DNA of 64,000 nt, taken from contig OZ176052.1 in assembly GCA_964247055.1 (NCBI GenBank), forward strand, positions 6,510,001 through 6,574,000, given 5' to 3'. Under the pieces are notes generated by a model, which saw nothing but the letters and a program-made list of their open reading frames with translations, was not told the DNA's origin and ran no database searches. This document shows positions 44,480 through 63,289 of the stretch, one piece after another. A program made the translations under genes and the position numbers. Every line of letters begins with the position of its first letter. Positions within the stretch are counted from its first letter, which is position 1. This DNA is from Paragordius varius. Taxonomy: Eukaryota; Nematomorpha.

Positions 44480-46510
44480 TGGTGTGAAGGCCCCAAATTG
44501 GCTGCTAACGAAAAAAACCGCTATACTATAATTTTTATTTTTTATGGGTATTGTTCAAAGTCTTTATTGAACTCGTATGGCTTCTTAAGTTTTTTGAAAA
44601 TTAGCTCCAAAACCACACCATTTTTGTATGACGTCTCGGTTTTAAACCGGTAGATTCCTACCCATATATGGGAGAGCGCTGAGTTAATTCTCTGCCTTTA
44701 TAGGGAAAATATTTGGAATCATCTTTGATACCATCGTCTCATGGGTTATTTGAAAAAATACCTCAGCACTAAATAAGGTTATATGATGGCGTATTTTTAG
44801 GTCATAAAGGCCCCAAAACGGCAAATAAAAACACGCCTGACCTTAATTTTTACCTAATTACGGGTAATACAAGCTTTTAATGAGCTCATATGGCTTCATA
44901 TATTTTCTGTAAATTAGCTCCGAAACAACGCAATTTTAGAGTGGCGCAGTTTTTGGCGGTTAGCTCCTTACCCAGGGCAGATTTTATATAGGAAATATCT
45001 GGAATTCCCATATATTCCTATAAGTTCGTGAAAATATTCCTTCAAAAATAAAAATTGTTCTGTGGCCCCTCATTTTTCATGGCCTAAAACTTTACTTAGC
45101 GACTCATTGAAACCTGTACTAAATTTGTTTTTAAGGGGTAATATATATTCCCTTTATTGAACTCACATATCATAGGTTTTCTAAAATTTGGTTCCAAAGA
45201 CATGCTGAATCGATATGGGACGCAGTTTTAGCGGGTAGCCCCCTAACCAGGGGCGAAACAAAAAAACGCTCGATTAAAATTTTTGTAATTCGGGTATTAC
45301 CTGGAATCACAATTGATTCCATATGCTCTGTGGGATTTTAATTTGCCACAAAACCAAAAATTATATGGTGGCGCATTTTTCAGGGCAAGGGCACCTAATT
45401 AAGGGGTAATTCAATAAATCCGCTCTACTTAATTTGCCTGTTTATTAAACTCATATGGCCTGATAAGTTTTGTAAAATTTGCTTCCAAAGTTAAGCTGTA
45501 TCGATATGCGCAGATGTAGGCGGGTAGCTTTCTACCCAGAGGCCAATAGAAAAAACTTTCGATAGAAATTTTTGCCTTTATATGGGATCCTCTATCATTT
45601 ATTACATATGTTTTTGGAAGAATGGTTTCAAACCTAAATAAGAATTTAATAGCGCAATTTTGGGCGTATAGGGCTTAATTGAGGGCTAATTAAAAAAAAC
45701 AGCACGATTTAAAATTTGCCTTTTTACGCGTAATATTTTAGGCCCTTATTAAACTTATGTGGCCTGATATGTTTTCTAAAAATTAACTCCTAAACAACGC
45801 AATTTCGATATGGTGGCGCAGTTTTAGGCGGGTAGCTTCCTATTCAGAGGCTGATACAAAATAAGCGCTTGATTTAAATTTTTGTTTTTTTACGGAGAAT
45901 ACCTGGAATCACGATTGATTCCAACATTCGATTTTGGAAAAATTGCCTTAAAATTGAAAAATCATTCTATGGTGACGCATTTTTCAGGGCGTGTAAAAGG
46001 CCTAATTAACGGCAAATTTCAAAAAACGGCACGTCCTAAATTTTTGTTTTGTTACAAGTAATATTTTAAGCACCTATTAAACCATATTTTCCAAAATTTA
46101 GCCCCAAACGCACGCTATTTTGATATGACGGGGCAGTTTTTAGCGGTCTGTTACCCAGCAGCCAATATAAAAAAACCACGACTAAAATTTTTGCCTTTTA
46201 ACAGGGAATACCTAGAATCCTCATAGAATTTTTACGGTTTCATACCTTTGGCGAAAAATAGAAAAATATTATTGTGGACTTGGTTTTTTGAAAAAAATGG
46301 CATTTTACGGGGAAGTCGGGTAAAAGGAGGGCTTAAATTAAAAAAGCGAGCCGACTATATTCGGCGCAATCGAAATAAAATTAAAAAAATCATATTTGAA
46401 ATCGAATGATCCAACAATTCCGGAAAATTGTCTCAAATTCACGATTTTCTTTTCAAAAAAACCCGTTTTTTACACGGGGTGTACCCGAACTGGGGCCTAA
46501 TTCAAAAAAG
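44480..46510. repeat. Old satellite array, about six dimeric units of ~300 bp
   Basis: A landmark of the form GGGTAGCTTCCTACCCAG recurs at about 44649, 44958, 45233, 45522, 45829 and 46144 (spacing 275-315 bp). A second landmark of the form GGCGCATTTTTCAGGGC recurs in between at about 44788, 45069, 45370, 45651 and 45976. Both half-units share a common scheme (AAAACG, TTTTTGCCTTTTTACGGG, ATATGGTGGCGCA), so the array looks like about twelve monomers of roughly 155 bp alternating as A-B dimers. Copies are strongly diverged. No consistent coding frame was found. Confidence 0.8.
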
Positions 46511-46973
46511 GGCAAAGCTATTGTCCGGGCATTCATTAATGATTATTTTTTTCGACATCTGGATTTGAATGGTTATACCGGTTTTCCGGAAACAGATCAC
46601 AAAGACAGCATTTTCCATTTTTATAAAGATATAGATTTCTACACCAACGTGTATTATATTTGCACAATTAACCATAAAACTGATACTTAAGTAATTTTAC
46701 ACTTTGCAAATAATTTTATTAGTTTTTTATTGTGTTTGAAAAAATTTATATTTTTGCAATTTAGCCGCCTCACTTTTATAATACCAAAGATTCAAACATA
46801 CTATATAAATCTATGAATATAGATATTAATTATCAATTTGCATCTAAGTCTTTTTTATTCAGTTATAACGGATAAAAAACATTGCTCAACACTCATATTT
46901 ATTTTACTTGCAAAATAAACTTAATTATTTTTTTATTTTGTTTAGCTCTCCCAAATGGATATATATACTAAAT
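46511..46973. other. Sequence between satellite and ribozyme-like hairpin; one doubtful frame
   Basis: A 94-codon plus-strand frame ends at 46690. Its first third lies in satellite-like sequence; the rest (FINDYFFRHLDLNGYTGF onward) looks moderately protein-like but matches nothing I recognise. It could be the last exon of an unseen gene after an acceptor near 46515, or chance. The remainder is AT-rich. Confidence 0.25.
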
Positions 46974-47076
46974 CGATATGTGAAATCCCCAAGTCAAATA
47001 GTTGTGTCGTGCTGATGAGTGCTAACAAGCACGAAACTAGTCTGCGATTACTATTGACGAAGGGTTTCACATATCG
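46974..47076 (+). ncRNA. Hammerhead-ribozyme-like hairpin (type I-like)
   Basis: The catalytic core is present in order: CTGATGA (47012-47018), a perfect 5-bp stem GTGCT/AGCAC closed by AACA, then GAAA (47033-47036). A short third stem follows (TAGTC with GATTA around TGC), then CTA as the candidate cleavage triplet (47051-47053). The outer arms CGATATGTGAAA (46974) and TTTCACATATCG (ending 47076) are perfectly complementary, and the adjacent CCC pairs with GGG, giving a long helix I. The base pair next to the cleavage triplet appears to be a C-C mismatch and helix I has an internal loop, so activity may be reduced. In animals such ribozymes are known in retrozymes, Penelope-like elements and satellite-like repeats; no flanking element was identified here. 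Confidence 0.72.
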
Positions 47077-48830
47077 TTTATTATTTCTATTTACACTTTA
47101 ATTTAATTCTATTTAATTTTCCTTTATCGTTTACTTACGGATTTTAACAACTGTTATTTATAAGTAAAATCTATTTTACCCAATTGGCACACTTTTAAAT
47201 ACAAATCTAAATGGTTAACATCTAAAATTATTGTTTTAATTTAATATTTAATTGGGCCCAGATATATAACCTTGCGGGCCAAACCTATAGTTTTGCGAAG
47301 CTGTTTTTTTACCTATGTGTTACCTTCATGTCAAATACTATTTTTAAATTAGTTTGAATTAATTTTTTTAGAAAAAATCGATGTTCATACTTTTATCAGC
47401 ATATACCGTACGTAAACATGTAACCAATGACTATAATTTTTTAAGTAAAATAATTTCAATTGGATTAAAAATATATAATTTTTAATCTTTAATTGGCTCT
47501 AATAGCATTTTCGTACTACAAAAATAAATAATAATAAAGGGAATGAAAACATATCGCAAACGTAATGATTAATCATTCGAGTAATCACAATGCGCCGACC
47601 TTGAATCCTTATCGTTATCTTGAACTTAGTATAATGATAGAAAATTCTAATTTACAAGTTTTTAAAAGAAAAAAAAACATATTTAATTTATCACAGCATA
47701 ATATAAAAGTACCATTCATATAACCATGTAATAAAAGTTAATCACTTATCAAAATTAAATATTCAGGTATCAGAAAATCATATACTGTCTGTCTACTAGT
47801 TTAAACACACTGAATATAATTGGTTTTATTTATCATAAGCTACAGTTTAAAAAAACAAATTAATATATATTCATATATATAACTCAATTTTGAAAATGTT
47901 GAAAATATTTGTGTAGAAAAATCCCCATTATAGTTGGCACAAATGATCCATGAGAAAAGATTGATTAAATCTTGTTGATTTTGTAAACCAAACAACCAAC
48001 TCACATATTTTCATTATTTGTTTATGAACAATATAATTCATTAAATTAAATAAATTGAGATGCTGTAACCGGCCCCATTTTTTAGGTATGATTCTTTTCT
48101 CAGCTAAATGTTTTTTTTTCATAAATTAAGCCTATAGCATTTTGGTTTGCATAGCTGTATTGTATTGTATTGTTGAGTGTAATAATAACAATTTGTACTG
48201 CAAAATATTCGATATAACATATTACAATTATATATTTTTGCCATTTTATAAATCATTATCATTATTTTTATAATTATGAATATTGGATAGCGTTTGTCGC
48301 GCTTATATATCTGTGGTATGTAACAAAATCAAACTATCTGATTGTGTTTATATTTTTTTATTGATCCATTTTATATATATATTATATATATTGATAGCTG
48401 CAACTAATTTTTTTTTCTAATCATTAATCTATACTTTTGTTTTTATTTTCATACTTTGTGAACTTAATTTTTATTTTCTACGCTTCTAATACGATTTTAA
48501 GGTCCAATGATTGACCATTTAAATTTATTTTCTCTGATGCACGCGCAATATATTTTGAAACGACACCGTATAAAATTTTCAATCCGTCATTTACCATAAT
48601 AATATTTTATCTTTGATCTTTTTTGTAATTTATAATTATCATTATAAACGGCAGCCAACAGTCAATAATCTATTCATTTCCGCATAGATAGATAAATTGT
48701 TTCCATATTATATATTCGAATGCGAAATCTATTTATTTTTAATTAAATAAATATTGCTCAAAGACTATTTATTGTTTTAAAACTGAAATAATTTATAATT
48801 AATTCCACCACAAAGTTTTACATTATTCGG
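47077..48830. other. Upstream region of the kinase gene
   Basis: About 1.75 kb of AT-rich DNA with no supported exon or named repeat. It should contain the promoter of the kinase gene, and an unrecognised 5' exon cannot be excluded. Confidence 0.3.
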
Positions 48831-55727
<6,897 letters not shown>

Positions 55728-55959
55728 TTTGTTTAAAAAACTTGTAATGACAATCGCAACTTATAATTATAATATAAATATCCATGTGCGACAAAAAATA
55801 TTAAATATTTATTTATTTATATTTAACTAAGATGCTTATTAAATAATATTAATATTATTATTAGTTTGATATAAATCATAAATCATAGAATGATAATTAC
55901 CTTAGTTGATATACAAACTCTGGGACATTTGAGACAGCTCGGAAGATAGCGTTCTGTCG

Positions 55960-56110
55960 ATAAAAACAAAACAATATTAAAAAAATTTCCAATTATAGAC
56001 GTGGGCTCCTAAAGTCTCAAATTTTTTCGATTTTATGAAAACCGGTACAATCTATCCCTAAAATATGGTTATTAATTTACAACGATATGTGTTATTTTGA
56101 TCTGAAACCT
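55960..56110. repeat. Foldback family B, internal fragment
   Basis: GACGTGGGCTCCTAAAGTCT and AATTTTTTCGATTTTATG match the arm region of family B, but neither terminus is present. It lies between the kinase and PSMD11 genes; the rest of that 1.8-kb spacer (to 57057) shows nothing recognisable. Confidence 0.55.
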
Positions 56111-57057
56111 TAAAGCTCACCTATTAGAATATGTTATGTACAAGAATCGAATACATTTAGCTACTTATGATTTACAAACGGTTATTTTTTGAAGTTTTCG
56201 AGCTTAAATACTGTTGTTTATGTCGCTCTATAATAAGATACGAAAGGAAATTGTTGAAGCTGTATATTCGCTTTTTATCTGGTTATATATATCAAATATA
56301 TTGTTTTTTGTCAAATTATATTAATGCGATTCACCCATTTCGATTAACTTATTCCAAACAGCTCGGTTTCGATTTTAATTTATCAAGTACCCCGCTTCAA
56401 TTTCCAGCTTAATTTTTGCCTAATCAAGTATTGTAAATGTGATATTTATGAATTATAAAATGAAAATAGGCCGAAGAACAAATTATTTAATTATTTCTTA
56501 CTGCTATAAAATAAATTTTTGTTGAAATTAGACATTTGTAAATTTTGTAATTTTTTTTCGTGGTAGTTAAAAATTGCCCGCATATCGAATATACACCTTT
56601 ACTTATTATATCAGGTGAAAAACAATTCAATAAGACAGGTTATTGAAAGCGTACTATAATGGTCATACATTCAAAATATCGTTTAAATTTTAAAAATATC
56701 ATTTCTTTAGGCAATTAGACACTAACATAAATATTCACCGTCTTTGGCGATAAAGTATATCTATGGATTAGAGGTAAAAATGAATGTCTTGAATAGAAGG
56801 TAGGTACCATAATCCACTTATTTTCTAGTTTAAAAACTTAAGATAATGAGAGCTTTCAAAATTTTAACATCTTGAGAGAAAAACGACTCACATAAAAATT
56901 TATTTTTGAAACACTATTGGAATACACCACCTCTAGTGTAACCATTTATAGATAAATAGTAAGCACAATGATATGTGAAATAATTAAACGAATGTTGGAG
57001 ATAGCATGAAAAAATGGAAAACCAAAGTAGCCATCATTAATCGATGTAAGAAAGTCT

Positions 57058-57535
57058 TAACACTTGGATGCAACACATTCATTTCAGTCCTTCAATTCAA
57101 ATTGGGGTAGTCAAATACCTAAGGCTGATTTAAAAAAAACATACTTAACAAAATTGGAATGAATTGAAGCTATGGCAAATCTTTGCACTTTTATAACATT
57201 CATGAACCGAAATATAAATAAAATCAAAATATTTGATATTACTTCAAAAACCCAAAGCTAAAATTTTGCCAACATGTCATGTATGTACAAGCTAAATATT
57301 AATCAATTTATACCACTCTTTCTGTTTATATTTATAAATGTGATTCTAATAAAAAATTTAACTTAGTTTGAGGAATCAAATAGACACTATATTTTTAAAA
57401 TGTTGTGAAATAAAAATAACGTATAAGTTTGATATGGAACTGTTTTCCAAAACTAAATTATATTTTAGCTTGTATAATTTTTACTAGGATAGAACCATAA
57501 TTTAAAAAAACCGTTTCTTTCAGTAGTTTTTAAAA
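57058..57535 (-). repeat. Dispersed repeat G, copy 3 (reverse orientation), ending next to PSMD11
   Basis: On the plus strand it runs from TTAACACTTGGATGCAACAC to TTTCTTTCAGTAGTTTTT, the reverse complement of the copies at 29262 and 49735. Its end is only about 45 bp upstream of the PSMD11 start codon, so promoter or 5' UTR sequence of that gene may derive from the element. Confidence 0.7.
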
Positions 57536-57580
57536 ATATTTTGCAGAAAATATTTCTTGTATTCAATCATTCACCAAGTC

Positions 57581-60500
57581 ATGTCTGCAATGGAAATTGA
57601 ACAGCCCCAACACGAGAATATTTTAGCACGTTTAGGTAAATTTAATTTAATTCTAGCCAACATTGATCCAAAAAAGGTGACTGATGATAGCGTTAAAGAA
57701 TTGGAAAACCAAATTCTGGCATATGCATCTTTATTAACTGAGCAAGGAAATTCTCATGGTATGTTTTTTTACATATATAGAATTGGCTCAACTCATTCGA
57801 TACATTAGGCCATTTTTAGCAAATATAAGCAAAGCTAAAGCAGCAAAAATTGTTCAAACATTAGTTGAAAAATTTTTGGAAATCAAAGTTCCATCCGGAA
57901 TAGAGGTGCGTTTTCTTTTCAATATTAGATTGACCTGTGTAAGGAATGTATAGAATGGGCAAAAGAAGAAAAACGGATATTTTTACGCCAATCATTGGAA
58001 GTTTTATATTTATTTATTTAGGCCAAACTATTTGGAGTTTATTATGAAAAGAAACAATTTGATGAAGCACTGGCTTTATGTAAGTACAATTAGATTAAAA
58101 GTTAAGAGATGTATAAGTACAAAAAGCGTTCATGTCAAACAATTTTGTTAAATAAGGGTATCTTCTAGATTTGGATTATTAATTGCATTTGTGGGAACTA
58201 AACTCAAATTTTATCATGTTTTATAAAATTTTTTTATTAAATTAGGCCCATTATAAAAATGTTATAAATATAAGTTTATATGAATTAATATAATTAAATT
58301 ATTTGAATATTTAAATTGTATTGTTGGTTCTTCTCACAATCGTTTTGGTTTTGCACATTGGCACTTAATTTTAGGAATATATGCTATATAAAATATATAA
58401 TCTTAATTTTATCAAAAAATAATGTTTATTCAGACCTCTTGCCACAGCCAATATAAATACGCATAATTGCGCAATTCCAACGTAATCAGTAAACTCGTTA
58501 ATATAAAGCGAAAAAATATACAAGATTTATATATTCATTAAAATTATCGGTAAGAAAGATCATCACCTCTTTGCATAATTGAGTTTCTAGATAGGCATTA
58601 TTAACATAATTCTTTTTGTCATTCATAATTTAAAACAGCACTTCAGAAGCTTTTAAAGAATCTTTTTTCCAAATTTCTCCATCCGGAAAAGATTTGTTGT
58701 TTTTTATTAGAATTTCTGATATTTTATAAGTTGCAATTATAGATTTTTTTATTTTTGCCTTATTTTACAATGCAGTTTGTGAGCATTTAGTTGCTCTTTT
58801 AATAGCTTTGATTTTTGATTTGCGAATCTGAATTGTATTGATAGTTCATGTGAAGCGTAGTAAATTTGGGCATTATCTTTTTTAGACAAATCCACGGTGG
58901 AGTTGAAACTCAAATAAGTACATTTATTATTTATTGTAAAAAAATATCTTCTCATTTCTATAACATTAGCATTTTTCTGTACTTATATTTTTATAATATA
59001 AGATAAGTGTTAATACCTGCTTTTGTTTTTGGCCAAATTTAAACTATTTTCTAAGGAAATCACATCGACCGCGGTCGACATTTTGGCCACCCCTGATATA
59101 TATTCTAATTTAATGATTTTTAAGTTCAATATCAAGTATTGCATGGATGTTGCTACAGTGGAGGTCCACTTTTTAAAATGGTTTAAACAAATAGTTTTAA
59201 TGCCAAGGCTGCATTTTTTAGTTTTAGAATATTGTTTATCTACCTTATTCTTCTTCCCCTTTTACGTGCACCACTATTTCCCGACATATTCTAGTGAGTT
59301 AGGTCTAATAATGTGGCCTAAGTATGATAGTTTGGTGCGGACGGACTAGCCAAGCAATGGCTTATCAGGATATATTTTATTTAAAATTGTGTTGTTAGTT
59401 ATTTTGTCATCCGTCCATTTTATTTATTTTTTTCCACACCAAGTCTATAAAGTAAATTTAATATCGGTCGTTAGATTATTTCAGGGTCCAGCCTTCACAC
59501 ATCCGTAACGAAAGGTTGGAAAAATAATTGCATTTGCAACCCGAATTTTCGTTTTTAAACTGTCATCATCAAACTATATTGTATTTAGTTGTGGCGGTTT
59601 GGCCATAGCGATTCTAAACTGTTTGATATTTTTTAATTAAATATCTTAGGTGCCCCATTGCTTAAAGAACTAAAGAAGATGGATGATAAAAATTTATTGG
59701 TAGAAGTACAATTGATTGAAAGCAAAATATACCATGCTCTTGGAAATATACCAAAAGCCAGGTAGCCCAATATATATACAGTCATTTACATATTTTTTTT
59801 CTATTTTGTTTGTAACCACATATTTAAAAAAAGATGGCTAAAACTTATGTATAACAAATTTGGAACATTAAAATAAAAGTTTTTGGTCCATATTTTTTTA
59901 CATAATCTCTCGAATGGAGGGATTATTTTAATATAAGTATTTCTCTGTGTTTAATATCTTTACTAATATGTTGTTTCATTCAAATACAGTTGGCTTGTTT
60001 ACTCAATAATAAACTAAGGGTCGCTTCTGAATGATAAGATTTGCTTAATAGAGATTATAGTTTTGTTTTGATGCATACATTATTTTATGATCTTATCTCC
60101 CCCACTATGCATATGTATACATACTTACATTAAACATTGTGATTGGATATTTAATTATAAGCCTAATTATTTTTAACATAAAATTGAATTGATTTTACTA
60201 ATAGGGGAGCGCTCACAGCAGCACGTACCACAGCTAATGGGATATATTGCGCCCCCAAAATGCAAGCTGCCCTTGACCTGCAATCAGGAATAGTTCATGC
60301 TTCGGAAGAAAAGGATTTCCACACGGCTTACTCATACTTTTACGAAGCTTTTGAGGGCTATGAAACATGCGCGACTGCAAACCCGACCAATGATTTTTTC
60401 CAACAACGAGTTATGCAATCCCTGAAATATATGCTGCTGGCCAAAATTATGTTGAATAAGTAAGTGTACATATGATATTATCATCACGATGGCTTTCTCT

Positions 60501-63289
60501 ATAATATTGATGATATGTTTTGGGTATTATATGCATTTGCATACTTAGTCGTATTTTACCAAATGTAAAAGATGATCAATATTTCTTACTGATTTTAAAT
60601 TAAGGGTTAGGCAAATTATGTATATACAGTCAAAACTCTTTTTGCCGGCTTATTTTTGTTAATCTTTTTACCCATTTTTGTTGAAATTAAAAAAAATTTC
60701 GGCCTTGTTTTTTTACATAAGCAATCTTATATATAGTCAAACCTATATCCGGTACACGGGATCACACAAAAGGTTACACAGAAAAAACATTTTTTCAAAA
60801 AATTTGGAATTTCGGTCAACTATATTTGCTTAACATAAAAATGCAAAAACATTTTTTTCTTCGACAACAAATTCTTAAAATATTTTTTAATAAACGATGC
60901 AGTAAAGGCGTACGGGGGCTAACCTTCCACTCTACCATTAAATTTAATTGTAACAATTATTATACCATTTGCACTTCAAGTTGGTCCTTGAACATTTCAA
61001 GTTGGTCCTTAAACATTTCAAGTTGGTCCTTGAACACTTCAAGTTGGTCCTTTGACTTTTTTGTTTTGTTTTTAACTTTTATCAATTAAATCGTAAATAA
61101 TTCAACTATTTTATTGTTTTTAACCTATTTTCTATTATTTAAGATAAATTTTAAATCGATATCAACTTTTAATTTTTGAGAAACCGTATATCTTTATTAA
61201 TTTCTTAAAATAATTTTGGATATTTATAATTTAACACGAAATGAAAAAATATATAAGTTTTCTGGGTTATTAATTGAAATTTTTCATTAAAAACAATTAA
61301 AAGTCAATAATTTTGTTCAATTGAAAAAAATAGTTTGAAACAAAAAAGTGGTTTTTCAATAAAAAAATTTATTTTTAAATGAATAAATATATAATAAATA
61401 AAGAAAATTAGGTTAATAAAATAAAAAAATAAATGCAAAAATTATGGTTAAATCAAGATTAATAAATTTTAAGGACCAACTTGAAGTGTTCAAGGACCAA
61501 CTTCGATTGTTCAAGGACCAACTTGAAGTGTTGAAGGACACTCTTGAAGTGCAAATGGTTTATATTGTCATATCCAAAAAATGTGAAACAATTACAATTC
61601 AAATTTCTTTTTGTGTGTGTTAGCTAAGTTTATTTGAACGTTTCTCTACTTATATGAGTTATTTAAATTCGATTCTTTTGCAATATTAATATATCTTAAC
61701 CATTCGACTATATGTGCATTATTTCATTTTAATAGTAACTGACGTGAATATAATAATTTTAAAATAACCAAATTACATAAAAATTGGTATAAAAGGATTA
61801 ATCTATAAAAAAAGTGCTGGAAAAACGGTTTGTTTGACTGCACCCATTATATATATATATATAATCAAATAATTATTAGGCTTTTTCCATTCCCGATCAA
61901 CGATAATATGTATTATTTCTTAGTTCACAAAACTTCTAATTTTTTAACGCAATTTTCTTATTGCAAAAGATGTATGTCTGTATATTAATTATTTTTAATT
62001 ATTTTTCATTCATACTCAAATTTTATATTATAATAGTCCTGAAGAAGCCGAATCATTGATAATTAATAAATTGGCGTTAAAGTATAGCGGGAAAGATCTT
62101 GAAGCATTGCAGGCCATAGCTTTGGCTAGTAAAAATAGATCTTTGGCTGACTTTGAAAAAGTAAGGGATTTAAATTTTTAATCATTTAATTTCCATTTAT
62201 TTATTATTTAAAACGAGTGATCAATTTATCTATAATTTCAAAAATTTTAAACCAATATAATTTGGTGTTTAATATACAGGCACGTAACACATATTCCAAC
62301 GAATTAATGGGCGACACCGTCATCAAAATGTTGTGTGACAATCTTTATGACAAATTACTTGAACAAAATTTGCTTCGTATCGTTGAGCCTTACAGTCGAG
62401 TTCAAATAAAGCATGTTGCAAAGACTATTGAATTGCCTTTTGTATGATATATAATATACGTATTTATCACTATTATTAGGCCAGCATTCTTATTTTTACT
62501 TGCAAATATTAATGTAACACCCAATAAGTCTGATAAAAAATTATAATTTCTAATTTTTTAATTTGATACAAGAGAAGATTCATATTATTATATATGTAAT
62601 TTTTAAAATTGGTATTTATTGCTTAAATTTGAATTTATAAAATTCTTTTATATCAAAATATTTGCGCAGAATAAAAAATTAAATACCTATTTTATGTTTT
62701 GCATGATAATATAAAGGATTTGGTGGAAAAGAAACTCTCCCAAATGATACTTGATCAAAAATTAAAAGGTATACCAATTTTTTGTCAATTTAAATTATAT
62801 TTTAATTGGAATCATTGACTGAATTTATAATTTTCAGATGGTTGGGTTAGAAAAAACCTATTATAAACAGTTTTAAAATTTAATTATTTTTTGGTAATTT
62901 TCTTAGATATTGGTAATTACTGTAACAAGAGCTATTATTGGCTACCTAGGCAAATTTTTCACTTAGATGTTGAGTTACATTTCGATATCATTAATGCGTT
63001 TTGTCTGCCTTTTTTATTCGATATAAATTATTTTTAAAATAATCTTTATGTGAATTTTAATATTGATAATACTTTTATTTTTACACTTAAATTTGGGATT
63101 AACAGTCCGTTAGAAATATAAAATGAAATATTTTTTATCGCAGGGATTATTGATCAAGGCGAGGGTGGCATCCTTATCGTATTTGATGAAAGTGCCCCTG
63201 ACCGTACTTTTGAAAGTGTACTCAACATTATCGATAATATGAGCAAAGTTGTTGATACATTATACACTAAATCCAAAACAATAAATTGA
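57581..63289 (+). CDS. PSMD11: 26S proteasome lid subunit Rpn6
   Basis: Ten exons: 57581-57758, 57781-57905, 57929-58000, 58022-58079, 59650-59761, 60205-60459, 62037-62160, 62280-62441, 62717-62768 and 63144-63289. All phases agree and give 427 residues (human 422). Rpn6 clamps the lid onto the core particle. Landmarks: [97 protein letters not shown], and the PCI winged-helix part [31 protein letters not shown] and IIDQGEGG. Introns 1-3 are 22, 23 and 21 nt; the others are 119-1577 nt, the larger ones with transposon remnants. About eight extra residues follow the FEGYE motif. The ATG is the first after an in-frame open leader. An AATAAA overlaps the end of the coding sequence at 63279. Confidence 0.97.
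58434..59095 (-). mobile_element. hAT-like remnant in PSMD11 intron 4
   Basis: The complement of the right end reads CAGGGGTGGCCAAAATGTCG followed by GACCGCGGTC, the typical terminus of ZBED/Charlie-type hAT elements. The left end is uncertain (CAGACCTCTTGCC at 58434 is a weak candidate). Minus-strand frames contain protein-like stretches such as [11 protein letters not shown], but no clear transposase motif. Confidence 0.45.
60961..61562. repeat. Foldback/MITE family A, copy 3 (complete)
   Basis: TATACCATTTGCACTTCAAG at the left, mirrored CTTGAAGTGCAAATGGTTTA at the right. The core is nearly collinear with the copy at 25818, including TTTCTGGGTTATTAATTG against TTTCTGGGTTATTATTTA. It lies in PSMD11 intron 6. 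In the left arm the 23-bp subunit repeats four times. Confidence 0.9.

Noticed and set aside
44480-46510. Satellite array as a tandem-repeat protein gene
   Set aside because: Stops occur in every frame within each unit, unit length is not a multiple of three, and GT/AG pairs inside units do not give a consistent frame.
56167-56412. 81-codon plus-strand frame between the kinase and PSMD11
   Set aside because: It has no motif, is next to a foldback fragment, and its composition is that of AT-rich noncoding DNA.
59023-59349. 108-codon plus-strand frame inside PSMD11 intron 4
   Set aside because: It overlaps a hAT-like terminus, has no recognisable domain, and no splice logic ties it to PSMD11.
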